In this document: in pieces, positions 34,016 to 44,858 of the stretch
Position numbering within the stretch: position 1 is the stretch's first letter
How the letters are laid out: each line of letters opens with the position of its first letter
NCBI GenBank assembly: GCA_033980235.1
Contig: CM067077.1
Location: 5,725,367 to 5,789,366, forward strand
Length of the DNA: 64,000 nt
Reading direction: 5' to 3'
Source: Diadema setosum
Taxonomy: Eukaryota > Echinodermata > Echinoidea > Diadematoida > Diadematidae
Position numbers and translations under genes: made by a program
Notes under the pieces: model-generated
What the model saw: the letters and a program-made list of their open reading frames with translations, nothing else
Database searches by the model: none
What the model was told of the DNA's origin: nothing

Positions 34016-37000
34016 CTAGTTGAGTCCTGGAAAGTCATACGACTGCAATAGAAAGGACTTCAGTCTCCTCTTGAAAGAATGTATGGATGGGGCGTTTTTT
34101 ATATCATGATTCAGAGAATTCCAATAATTTGGGCCGATATAAATAAGTGTATTTTTAGCAAGAATCGTGCGTAAGAGGGGTAAGTGAAATTCATTGGAAC
34201 GCCTAGTGGGATATTCATGAAATGATTGGTTTTTTAGAAACATGGAATTAAAGATAAACGGAAGCAAATTGTTACAATACTTATACATAAATTGACCTAA
34301 GTTATACAAAAATAAATCTTTAATTTTTAAGAGCTTATTAGAGGTAAACAACGTGTTTGTATGAGAACGTACAGGGGAATGGCAGATAATGCGGAGGGCT
34401 TTCTTTTGCAAGAGGGACACTCTTTCAAGTAAATTTTGATGCGTGTTGCCCCATACTAAAACTCCATAATTCAAATGAGGCAATATTAACGACGAATATA
34501 ACATAAGTAATGTTTTTTGAGGAATATGAAATTTCAATCTATTAATAACACCTGTATTACGCGATATTATATTACAAATATTATCAACATGTGATTTCCA
34601 GGAAAGTTTATCATCTACAATGACCCCCAAGAATTTAATATTTGATACTCTTTGTAGATGAGAATCATCTAAAACTATATTAGTGTTTAAACTATCAACA
34701 GTATTGCTGAAAATCATATATTTCGTTTTTTGAGCATTAAGTGATAACTTATTAGCTCTGACCCAATTTGTCACTTTATTCAATTCAATGTTAATTTTGT
34801 GAACAAGAAAATCAATATCATTATGGGCAAAAAATACGTTAGTATCATCTGCAAAATGAATAAAAGAGAGATCATCAGATACACGACAAAAATCATTGAT
34901 ATAAATAATGAACAATAACGGCCCTAAAAGACTTCCCTGTGGGACGCCACATTTGACTTCTCTGATAACTGAATCATTGTTTTTAATTGTAACAAATTGT
35001 TTTCTATCGAACAAATAACTCTTGAACCACTCCAAGGCCTTCCCACGTACTCCATAATGCGATAATTTATAAAGTAAAATGTCATGATTGATGGTGTCGA
35101 AGGCCTTGGAGAAGTCCAAGAAAATACTAACTAAATGAGAGTGATTATCGATGGCATGAACTACTCTATCAACGAAATATAAAAGAGCATGAGAAGTACT
35201 ATGTTTCTCACGAAAACCAAACTGATAGTTCGTCAAAACTTCATGTACCTTCAAAAAATTGCTCATTCTCTTATAAATAAGTTTTTCTAAAACCTTAGAA
35301 AGTGAAGACAATAATGAAATTGGGCGATAATTACTGACTTCAAGTTTATCACCTTTCTTAAATATTGGTATTACTTTAGCCAATTTCATTTTATCCGGAA
35401 ACACACCGTTGAGGATTGACAAATTAAATATATGAACAAGTGGATCAGCAATCGAGGAAATAACACCCTTAAGTATGAAATTATCTATCTCATCATAACC
35501 AGAACTTCGTTTGTTCTCAAAACAGGAAACTATATCAATAATTTCAAATCTATTAGTTGGTGTCAAAAATATGGAATCAGAGTTGCGCTGACCTAAAAAT
35601 TCAGTAAAATGAGTTTCTGTTGCAGGAATAGTTTGAGCATAATTTTCACCTATTTTTGAAAAATAGGAATTGAAAATATTTGCAATATGAAGAGAATCAT
35701 TAATCACTTCATCATTCACTTTAATTTTATCAATGTCAGAGTGTTTACTCGGAACATTCATGGCCTGTTTCAGAATTTTCCAAGTATTTTTCATATCAAA
35801 CCTATATCTCGAGAATTGCTTGAAGTAATATCTTTTCTTTTCAGAACGTAAAATCATCGTCAGAGTATTTTTGTATGATGTATATCTATTTTTCGATCGC
35901 TCAGTTTTTTCCAACTTATACTTATAATACAAACGATTTTTCCTATTAATTGAACGAAGGATTGATTTTGAGATCCAAGGTAATCTGGGTGTTTTTTTAT
36001 AGTCTGTTCTATTTTTTTGTTTTGGAATTACATCATCTAAATGATGATTAAGTATTTCCATGAAATTATGAAAAGATATATTGATATCATCGCTGCTAAA
36101 CACTCCTGACCAGTCAGCATTCTCGAGAGCCACATCAAAACTAGCTAGCTTTTCGGGTGAAACTCTACGACTAAACAAAGGAAGTGACAGAGGTTTAATA
36201 TAAGATGATGTTTTAAGAGTAAAATAAGTCATTATTGGAAAATGATCAGTCATATCTGAAAGAATTATGAAAGAATCGGGGAGGGGTAAAATATTACAAA
36301 AAAAGTTGTCAATGAGGGTGGCAGAACGATCTGTAATACGTGTGGGTTTGGAGATAAGCGGGAGAAAGGATGAGGATAGAAGTGTGTGAATAAAATCAAT
36401 AGAGATATTGTCATGCTCAGACTTCAGCAAATCAATATTAAAATCGCCGAGCAGAAAGCAATCCTTATTTCGGAAGACATGTGAATTTACCAAATCTGAG
36501 TAATACGTTAAAAAATCATTGGCGTTTGAGTTAGGAGGTCTGTATACAATGCCTACCAAAAGATTTCTACTTCCTGGGATGAGAATTTCTATGAACAAAG
36601 ATTCAACAACATTGTCCATTCTAGAAATACCTTCATGGACAATAGTTTCAAAGCAACATGATATATACAATGCCACACCCCCACCATTCTTGTCAGGCCT
36701 ATTATTAACAAATAAATCGTAACCATCGATTGCAAAAGAATTTCCTGCATTGGAAGTCAACCATGTCTCACTTAAACCGATAACCGATAACGACTGACTT
36801 TCATCAGATTCTAATAAAAACTTTAAATCATCAAAATGTTTATTTAAACTCCTTATATTTAAGTGTAATAAAGAAAACGTATCCTCAGAGAAGTTGTGAA
36901 TGATATCTTTGTATTGATTCACTGTGATATAATTGCACAACATATTTTGAGTGGGATCATAACTAAAATCATGAGGCAATTCACTAGCTGCTGTATTCAG

Positions 37001-37147
37001 CCTTTCGGTAACAAAATCATCATAAAGGGTGGGTCGTGTGTTGGTTAGCCCGCTAACAGGGTCAGAGTCTAAACTGGTGTTCCTAAACAATTCAAATAAA
37101 TCATCATTCGATACGGAATTAAAAGGAGCATTAAGAAAATTAGCCAT
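34016..37147 (-). CDS. LINE ORF2-like endonuclease/reverse transcriptase
   Basis: An unbroken 1043-residue ORF that copies the element's RNA into the genome by target-primed reverse transcription. Residues about 90-310 form an APE-type endonuclease: LLHLNIRS (93), SETWL (126), VYRPPNS, GDFNIDLL (234), SDMTDHFP (297-304), keeping the catalytic Glu, Asp/Asn and terminal Asp-His. Residues about 575-840 are reverse transcriptase: PIFKKGD, NYRPISLL, DFSKAFD (678-684), GVPQGSLLGP, and the active-site FADD (765-768). The C-terminal 200 residues contain HLNYGVLVWGN and LQKKALRII, usual in CR1/L2-like elements. No stop or frameshift was seen and all key residues are present, so it could be active. The start is the first ATG, with residues 1-85 unassigned. 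Confidence 0.95.
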   Translation of the reverse strand: MANFLNAPFNSVSNDDLFELFRNTSLDSDPVSGLTNTRPTLYDDFVTERLNTAASELPHDFSYDPTQNMLCNYITVNQYKDIIHNFSEDTFSLLHLNIRSLNKHFDDLKFLLESDESQSLSVIGLSETWLTSNAGNSFAIDGYDLFVNNRPDKNGGGVALYISCCFETIVHEGISRMDNVVESLFIEILIPGSRNLLVGIVYRPPNSNANDFLTYYSDLVNSHVFRNKDCFLLGDFNIDLLKSEHDNISIDFIHTLLSSSFLPLISKPTRITDRSATLIDNFFCNILPLPDSFIILSDMTDHFPIMTYFTLKTSSYIKPLSLPLFSRRVSPEKLASFDVALENADWSGVFSSDDINISFHNFMEILNHHLDDVIPKQKNRTDYKKTPRLPWISKSILRSINRKNRLYYKYKLEKTERSKNRYTSYKNTLTMILRSEKKRYYFKQFSRYRFDMKNTWKILKQAMNVPSKHSDIDKIKVNDEVINDSLHIANIFNSYFSKIGENYAQTIPATETHFTEFLGQRNSDSIFLTPTNRFEIIDIVSCFENKRSSGYDEIDNFILKGVISSIADPLVHIFNLSILNGVFPDKMKLAKVIPIFKKGDKLEVSNYRPISLLSSLSKVLEKLIYKRMSNFLKVHEVLTNYQFGFREKHSTSHALLYFVDRVVHAIDNHSHLVSIFLDFSKAFDTINHDILLYKLSHYGVRGKALEWFKSYLFDRKQFVTIKNNDSVIREVKCGVPQGSLLGPLLFIIYINDFCRVSDDLSFIHFADDTNVFFAHNDIDFLVHKINIELNKVTNWVRANKLSLNAQKTKYMIFSNTVDSLNTNIVLDDSHLQRVSNIKFLGVIVDDKLSWKSHVDNICNIISRNTGVINRLKFHIPQKTLLMLYSSLILPHLNYGVLVWGNTHQNLLERVSLLQKKALRIICHSPVRSHTNTLFTSNKLLKIKDLFLYNLGQFMYKYCNNLLPFIFNSMFLKNQSFHEYPTRRSNEFHLPLLRTILAKNTLIYIGPNYWNSLNHDIKNAPSIHSFKRRLKSFLLQSYDFPGLN

Positions 37148-37660
37148 AGTTAAAGATACAAGACGGGATTACAAAAGTCTGCGATATCAGCAAGACTAGG
37201 ATATCGTAGATAAGTAGATGGTACAAGAAAATGACCAGTCGCCAGAAAGAGGCAAAACACTGGCGCAATCTATAAGCATAAACGACGTCAAAATCACGAT
37301 AAGCAGAAGATCGCTGCGGAGAAGAAGAAAGTGAGACGAGAAAAAGCAGAATAAGGTAAGTGAGAATGTACAGAGGCATTAACAGAGAGTGACATAGAAC
37401 ACACATAACACAATAACAAGAACAAATCAAGTGTCTCTGTGGGCTTCCGGGGCAAAAATACACAGAAGCAAATGGCGGAAGCAAATGGCAGAAGAGTAAC
37501 ATAATACATAATCATGGCGTTTACTCTAATGACGAGTTTGTAGAAGATATAAAATTATATATACACCTTTTGGTATACTTTGTTCGACAATATAGGAAGA
37601 AGAAAGTCAAAAGGAACGGAACCAGTGTAAAAAATAGTTCAGACAGAGTCTGTACCGCTG

Positions 37661-37737
37661 TTGTATATATATATATATATACACATATATGTATAAATAG
37701 AAAGATAGATATGTATGTGTATATATATATATAGACA
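37661..37737. repeat. TA microsatellite at the 5' border of the LINE
   Basis: TA repeats with short CA and GATA interruptions, mirroring the flank at 33077-33156. It is probably the other half of the interrupted locus. Confidence 0.9.
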
Positions 37738-39859
37738 TACATGCAATTACATCTCACAAGCTGTGTTCATCAAGTAAGGGTGTATGCCCTCCCGCGGGGG
37801 GATTGTTATTTCATATCTCGACAACTTGCCTGCATCCGCCGAGGCCTTCTTTCATTCCGTTAGAATATCCTCATCTCATGGTTATCAATTTGCTCACATT
37901 TCCACTCCGAGATCTCATGCCGTGCGTCGTCGATAGCAGCGCTTTGTTTTTGGTTTTGTTTTGTGTTTATTCTCTTTCCCTGCTCTCCACAATTTTCATC
38001 ATAGCAAAAATTCAATTACTCCTTTCATCAATACGGTTTTATTATTAACAACAACTACAACGGCGAGAAAATCACATTTTCCCCCAACTGATTTCCCTTT
38101 TTTCGCAATCATGGCAAAATTGGATGCGTGGGTCCCTTCGCTCTGACTTGGGGTTATTTGCGGAAATCATTGATGTAATGCATCAGCTCCCGATACCTTG
38201 CCCCGTACACGGCTGTATGTCATGGTGGCAAAAAAAAAAAAAAAGAAAGGAGAAGAAACAGCCAGCAATTTGCTTTTTACCTCTTCATGTTCTGTTTCCT
38301 CAGTTAGGAAAGGTGAATATTACTTGACATAATGACATGGGTAAATGGTTTCCTGTTTCCACAAGCAGCAAAATTGGGATGAAAACGACCGGTTTTCGTG
38401 TGAGCCTCCTTGGACTGTTGGGCATATAGGGCCAGTCAACGTGTATCTCACAGAATATTCATAATGCATTGTCACAAAGGCCATACAATGTCAGTAAAGT
38501 AATTTTGTTGTTGTTTGGCAGATAGGAATTTGCATGATGCTAAAATTTAAATTGATATGTACAATGTAATTGCACAACTTCACTGAAAAGGGAAATATTT
38601 CCGAAAAAGACATTAAAAGTTAAAAAAAACCTGTATAGCTTGTATGTCCAAAGTGGACTTTATGTGCATTTTTTTGTCCTGTTATGATCTCAGACTTAAT
38701 ACGGGTAATGTCATTACAATACCACATTCTATGCGGTGACTGAAATCATAGCTGCAGCATGCTACACATTCACTCATCACTCTGGCTCTGATCTGTGATT
38801 TCCTCTGTAAATCATGAAGTGTCCATTACTGGTCCCACTAGGTTCCATCACACTTCAGAAGAGTCTGACACAACAATGTGGCATAAATGAGAAATATTCA
38901 GTCACATGCTCCACAGTCTATGCAGTCAGACATCTTCTCTCTCCCCCTCTCTTTCTATGTTTGTTTGGGTTTTTTTTTTTTTCTCTCTCTCTCTATATAA
39001 AAATCTTTCTCTTTCTCTTTCTTTTCCTCACATGGGCTCTTGAAGCATCCTGTTCCATCCTTACACTGGAGAAAAAAAAAATATTCAAAACATTGTGTAG
39101 AAAATCTATGCGCTCACATCCCTTACCCTATCCCCATCTTCGTTGATCTTTATCTGCGGATGGACTTTAAAATGTTTAAAAATGGCACTTGACTCGTTTT
39201 GCCACCAAACTATATAGAGGAATAAAGTGGACTTACACTCGAGTCGCCTTTTGTCGCTGGGGTGACAAGACCTTGTATCTGCAATTTTGGTGAAAATGAC
39301 TTTTTTGGATTAATGGTCAAATAATGGGTTAAGTGATGTCTTGTCCAAGTCCCAACTGTCTTTCTCCAAAAATGAAGCCACCACGGCATGTCAAAGGAAA
39401 GGCTATCCCATTCGCCACAGTGCTTTGGCTGCCATGTTTTTTGGCTCTCCTGAACATTTGACGTTTTGTAGATGCGAGGTCTTGTTGCCCCAGCGACGCT
39501 TTGTCTTCCTAAACTTGTTCTCATAGTCTGTTCTTTCTCGCATCTTTTCCCACCCTCCAATTCAACATCTTTTGCTATATTGAGTTTTTGTTTTTATATT
39601 TCATCCTTCTTTCTCTCTTTCACAGTTTCAATGCCAAAGACAAAGGAACGAGGTAAAACTTACTCTGAACCCTCCGCGAACCCTTCACCGAAGTCGGTGA
39701 CACGAATTGCCGGCGTGTGGCAGGAGACTGTCCTCGTTACACGATTGTGATAATTATCTGCCAGAAAAGAGAAAGAGAAGGAACATGAATAAATTGAATA
39801 TGGGCACACATACAAAATCTTTCACAACCCATTCACATATCCCAATATATGTTTGTGTC

Positions 39860-39863
<4 letters not shown>
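37738..39863. other. Non-coding stretch
   Basis: 38940-39030 is pyrimidine-rich with CT repeats. At 39611-39651 a polypyrimidine tract and CACAG precede a small frame MPKTKERGKTYSEPS, with a donor-like GAACGAG|GTAAAA; this is too little to call an exon. Confidence 0.4.

Positions 39864-39901
<38 letters not shown>
39863..39901. repeat. TA microsatellite
   Basis: About eighteen TA units immediately left of copy 5 of the GAAGAG-TIR element, providing its ATAT target. Confidence 0.9.
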
Positions 39902-39904
<3 letters not shown>

Positions 39905-40148
39905 GGGTTTGTTTGCAAAAACCGATAAGTCCATTTGTGAAGATTTTGAAGTACGATCTCTGTCATAAAGTACAAAATAATACCTCTTAAATGATATATT
40001 GGTCACTACATAAAAAGGTATATTTTTTAAGTTACGGTCAAATGAAGCAAAAATTTTCTTATTATTCTCTTTATTTTTCTTGACCTTTAATCGCAAATAT
40101 CTCCATTTGGCAAATATGGACTTATCGGTTTTTGCAAACAAACTCTTC
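39902..40148 (-). mobile_element. GAAGAG-TIR element, copy 5 (inverted)
   Basis: 247 bp, minus orientation relative to copies 1-4, ATAT duplications at 39898-39901 and 40149-40152. The left repeat reads GAAGGG. The minus-strand frame is open across the whole element and starts with ATG at the junction. Confidence 0.93.
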
Positions 40149-40152
40149 ATAT

Positions 40153-40721
40153 ATACTTTATACATTTCCTTGATAAATTCACATATAATTAGGGCAATAA
40201 ATCACACTTTATTTTACCTGCGAAGTGTAACATTTCATAACTGTTCAATACTCAAGCTACCACCTGCCTTGTTTTCAAATACATATTCCGATAAATCTTC
40301 TGAAATCTGAAAAGTTCTTTATGTAAACAACAGCATTATAATCTGACGTTTTCAACAAATCAAGTGTTTTCATATGCCTAATCTCCTACAGGCTAGAATG
40401 CTTCTGAAGTTTTGGTGCCTCTGCTGCAGATATCTGGTTGCATAGATCATACAATATCAGTGGAAAACCAACACTATTGAAAATCCACTGCTAGGTGCAC
40501 ATTATCTTCCTGGCAGTAATGGCAGCCCCGTTTCCCCAAATCATTGTGCGCCTCGAGGTTCTGGCCATTTCTTTTCTTCTCCATATTCAAGCTTTGGCCT
40601 TCTCTTTTTCATGGCTTGGGTTTACTCTCTTTGTATCATCAATGCCAGAATGTGTCATTAAGCCCTGTTTGACCAAAGCCAGCTAGGTTTCTCATCTGCA
40701 CCATGACTGCTGTATTACGTA
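40153..40721. other. Non-coding stretch
   Basis: No gene is supported. Confidence 0.45.
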
Positions 40722-40805
40722 AGAGGACTGTTTGATTTTGCTACAACACGCATTTCCCATAGACACCTGTCCGAGTATACTCGGGACTCGTCTTCAACAG
40801 GTTAA
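40722..40805 (-). mobile_element. Degraded copy of the 93 bp TTAACC hairpin element
   Basis: In reverse orientation it shares TTAAC.TGTTGAAGACGAGTC, CCGAGTATACTCGG, GTGTCTATGGGAAATG and TGTAGCAAAATC with 60578-60670. The TTAA at 40802-40805 is kept; the other end has lost its inverted repeat. Confidence 0.7.
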
Positions 40806-41022
40806 AATTCTGGCCCAGTCACGACAATCATGACCTACAATCTCATCTTCCCTCCCCTTCCTGCTAAGTTGTCTTACGTCCACCCAGTTTTGTCACTGGT
40901 GACCTGATAAAGGGGCTGCCCAAAGCTGATGGGAAAAAATACTGTGAAGTTTACAAAATGCCATAAATATCAGAAAGTAATGTTAATCAACATTCATGGG
41001 TGAGTCATTACCATGGCTGCTC

Positions 41023-41043
41023 ACACACACACACACACACACA
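41023..41043. repeat. CA microsatellite
   Basis: Ten CA units. Confidence 0.9.
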
Positions 41044-41218
41044 CTAGCAAGATATTTTCGCAAATTGGAGTCGACAGTCTTTTTTCCACATTAAATTTTC
41101 TCAAATTGCCACTGGCATTTAATGCACAATAGATTGTAGAAGAACTTTCGCATGCATTTCAATTCTGGGAATCTTGGCTCAATGCAAAATTCTCAAGATC
41201 AAAATGCACTTCTGGTTT
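41044..41218. mobile_element. TACTGTA/TTTTCGC-type MITE, copy 2 (degraded)
   Basis: AGCAAGATATTTTCGCAAAT, AAATTGCCACTGGCATTTAA, AGAACTTTCGCATGCATTTC and GAATCTTGGCTC follow the order seen in the 6.8 kb copy. The termini are decayed. Confidence 0.55.
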
Positions 41219-42287
41219 TAAAGGAAGAGGCTTAAAATCTGTTCAGTGGAAGCTTGATGTTTGAACGGCATGACAGCATATACAATATACAGATATTGAG
41301 AGTGAGTACAAGAAATATCCCCCATCTGGGTTTATAAACAATGACTGAGAAAGTATTTTTTTCCCCACCAACAATGGGGCAAACAACTCATGTTTGACTG
41401 CGATTTCACTTCCTTTTGTATTCCCCGTCAGGAAATTACCGGCTGATCACTGCCATACATATTGCGTAACACCATCCATTTACAGTATATAACTGAGCAA
41501 TGTAAGGACAAACTGAGAGAGAATGGAAACCATTTCAAACTGGGCATCACTATTACCATCCTATTAAGCCTGGTGATGACATTTAACCTTTTGACTCCTA
41601 CATAGTGCAACTCCTATGGGATTCATTCTCAGCGCCTCTAGTTCCAACAGCCAGTGGGTTTAATGTTGACAGTAGATTCAAAATGTAGGCAACCACATTA
41701 AGGCCTGATATAACAGCACTATGCAATTGCCCTATAACAACCAAATTTGCCAGTTTGATGGCTCAAAAAGTCCCAGGGAGCCTCTTCTTGTCTACTTTAT
41801 ACACAGATGACAATAAATCATCAAACCCCCTAAAAGCCGCAAATAGAATGTCCCGACTTTCAGAAGGCCTGAAAATGTATCACTTGGGTTGTCATGATCA
41901 AAGTTTTCTGTTGTTATCTTTTTTACTTGGGGGGGGGGGGGGGCTTTTCGACTGAGAATTCAGCAAAGTTTTCTAGAATAGGTAGAATGGATGATTAGAA
42001 ATAACAAACAAACAAAAAACAGTTGAAGCAACCGTTCTAGTTTCCCAAGTAATTTGTACAACATGCGGGCAATGTGCAGTTGGGTGTATACAGCTCTGAT
42101 AAATGTAGTGCACTGGTAGTCATCTGAGCCACATGGCGTGCATGCACATCAAACCGACATCTCAACATCTCCTTTAGATCGAGACAAATCTAAAACCTTC
42201 TTAGCCACAAGCCACCACGGTCAGGAGGATCACAGGATTGAGTCAAAAAGACCACAGAGATGGAATACAAAGTGGACGTGGAGAGCA
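41219..42287. other. Non-coding stretch
   Basis: It contains a G-run (41931-41942). No gene is supported. Confidence 0.45.
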
Positions 42288-42490
42288 TACTGTAAAACCA
42301 TAGATTTTCATGTACATGAAATTTTTGCCGATTTCGTAAGGAGCCAAGATTCGCAAAATTAAAATGCACGCAAAAGTTCTTGTCTGCACTATATGCATTG
42401 AATGATAGTGGCAATTTGCAAAAATGTCATGCTGCGAAAAGGGTCGTCCGTTCCAAATCACACAAAATTTCACGCCACTAATTTTTCTGG
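42288..42490 (-). mobile_element. TACTGTA/TTTTCGC-type MITE, copy 3 (inverted)
   Basis: It begins TACTGTAAAACC and carries GAGCCAAGATTCGCAAAATT, AAAATGCACGCAAAAGTTCT and ATATGCATTGAATGATAGTG, the inverse order of copy 1. Its right end is unclear. Confidence 0.65.
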
Positions 42491-42575
42491 TTTAATTTTC
42501 TGTTCGCTGATTGGCACAAATGCTGTAATAGTTTCTCCACTGATTGATACAGATGTCTAGAAACTAATTGTCAAT

Positions 42576-42957
42576 TACACAAATGACGCAAAAGGACAGA
42601 GCGGATCGCTGAGAATTATATAGATATATGCGAGTTTAACTTTGGAACTGTTCAAACCCATGAGCACAGGGAGTGGCTTTACTACTCTTTCCAAATTTAA
42701 ATGAGAGCATCCAATTCTTACCGATCCACAAAAGGGGCCTGTGCATCATTTGTTTTATAAGATGGGCCCATAAATACATGAAATTTGACCTTTTTCCCCA
42801 TCATGTGTCCAATACACCTGTACAATGCTGTACACGGCTTGAGCCATGCATTTAGATTTTACCATGCATGGCTCAGTGCGGGTCAGTAAATAAAAATGCA
42901 CGATAACTGACCAATCAGGACGCAGAGATTTTACAGCCCATTTTACAATAAATTAGA
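42576..42957. repeat. GCATCCAATTCT repeat family, copy 1
   Basis: An interspersed repeat aligned by eye with 62070-62427. It includes GGAACTGTTCAAACCCA, GAGCATCCAATTCT, GGGGCCTGTGCATCATTTGT, TTTTACCATGCATGGCTCAG and GACCAATCAG in the same order. Its left half folds on itself as in copy 2. Non-coding. Confidence 0.75.
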
Positions 42958-44858
42958 GTTTACCCGATCCCTATTGCACCATCATAACATTCCTGTAAGA
43001 CTGAAGCACACTATACCTCAGAGGGCTTGCTAACTTTACAATAAGCTCACATTTTGATGGATTACTGAAAGGCAAAGAAAAAACGTGGTAAGTTAAAAGC
43101 TAAGTGCCTTGGAGCATAAAGGGCTAACTACACCCATTCCTATGTCTTGTATCGTATCATATTACACCTATAGATAGAACAAAGATAGGCAGACACAAAG
43201 CAGCTAATTCTCTAAGATGGCCGGAACTGCAACACGCAAGAAATTTCAAGGAGAGGCATGACACATCAAGCCTGCATACAAAGATGCCTTGCTGACGGAG
43301 AAAGACACAGTCCGCTAATGCATGTGCACTTAAAAACACAACGTAGCGCAAATGACAAATGATACAAAAACAGAAAGACGTGCAAGACTGATTCCACCCG
43401 ACCCTGAAATGCATGAAAATGGAAAAGGTAAAGAAATCAGGAAAAAAGAAAGGGAGAGGGGTTGGGGATGTGAGTCAGTTTGAATTTCTGGGAGACAAGT
43501 CAAGCATGGGCACAACTGCATCGCAGCTTTCTAAAGTCGGTCCAAGAATCGCCGGCTTCACACTTCGATCACAACATGGCAAATCAAGTGCACTGGGCAG
43601 TAAACATCCTACATGGTGGGGGTGGAGGGAGAGGGGGTGGGGGGAGTAGATTGAGTGAAGAGTAGAGAGGGGGGTTTCTTTCGAATTACACACGGTTCAA
43701 CCGATTTTCTTCTTCCGCACCAAATAGACACACACAGTAGCAGAGCAAAGCTTAGTAGTCAGATCAGCATTCCCATCTACCGAAAAGTCGTGCGCGAGTT
43801 GGCTCCGATCGGCCGGGGCTCCATCTCCCTCTCCAAATGTTTACCGTCAAATTATCAACATTTGTCGCTCCTCCGCGAGTTGAGAGAGATTGATGGCACG
43901 CCGGTCGTCATGAGGGGAGGCGGTCGTCACATGGCGGCCCAGAGAAATGATTGAGAAGGAAATGGGATGCAAAGTCAGCAGGATAAAGAGCATGGAGGAG
44001 GGCAGTGCATGGAGGACTGTGTGAATATGGGCAGAAAGGGGTGGATTGGAATCTTTCCAGGCAGATTCTGGAGAGATGAGGAACAGGTTGTAATGGACAT
44101 TGGCTGCATTTATGAACTTTCCCAGGTTTGAAACCTCTTTCAGATTGCGTTTCTCAAATTGTTGCGTTTGTCAACTCTGTCATGAGTTGATTGGGAGGCG
44201 TTGTCACTGCACATTTCCATTTTGACCCAAGGAGCCCAGATGTTATAGTTGGCAGTGGTTAGCATGAATAGGTCCAAGCTATAAACATGTTTCAAAATGA
44301 TTTTGCGTTTATCAACCCAATAGAAATGGCGTCAAAAGGGGTCTGAGCTTGGTAGCAAAATCTTCGTCGGAGGCAAAATGCCTCTGTTGAAGATTCTGAT
44401 AGGATTGAAAGCTCAGGCCCCTTTTGACTCCATTTTACTCCATTCGCTCACCACTATTGGATAAGCAGTTTTCAGCAGATTTTTTGCTATTGAACTCGCA
44501 TTTGAAATTGCACTTTTTTGGCATTTCAGACATGTGTTTCCAACTCCATCATGAAAACAGATAGTTGCATTTATCAACTGTCCAAAACTCCCTGAGAGTT
44601 GTTTGATAACTTTAATTCTGCACCAGAAGTGAATTGATGAAAAGTGCATCCTTTGTCAAAATGCTACCAATGAGAAGCAGGGAGGTAGGCAGGGCAAATA
44701 CTGAAGTAGCAGGCATTAAAGTGGATTGTTTGGATGATACTGGCAGGGCCATACATGGTTTATTTCAAAAGAAGATGTTAGAAATGCATGACATAGATCT
44801 TTTTTTTTCCAATGGAAAACAGAATATTCCACTCTCTTAAAGGGAAACAGACAAAAAA
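42958..44858. other. Non-coding stretch with a G-rich tract and a CpG-richer island
   Basis: 43610-43680 contains GGGGGTGGAGGGAGAGGGGG and further G runs, a strong G-quadruplex pattern. 43780-43955 is CpG-richer and includes CACATGGCGGCC (ATG at 43929, seven codons to a stop). It could be a promoter or 5' UTR, but no exon chain was seen. Confidence 0.35.

Larger units (their letters stand above)
33157..37660 (-). mobile_element. Near full-length non-LTR retrotransposon (APE-type, CR1/L2/Jockey group)
   Basis: In element orientation: about 0.5 kb of 5' UTR (37660-37148), one long ORF, about 0.86 kb of 3' UTR, then ...AACTTTGAATTGAATTGAAT as a pentamer tail at 33157. Both outer flanks are TA-rich microsatellite, so the element apparently inserted into it; the target duplication cannot be resolved for that reason. 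No ORF1 with zinc knuckles was seen upstream; the 120-residue hydrophobic frame there is unlikely to be one. The borders are inferred from the switch to microsatellite. Clade placement needs a tree. Confidence 0.85.
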
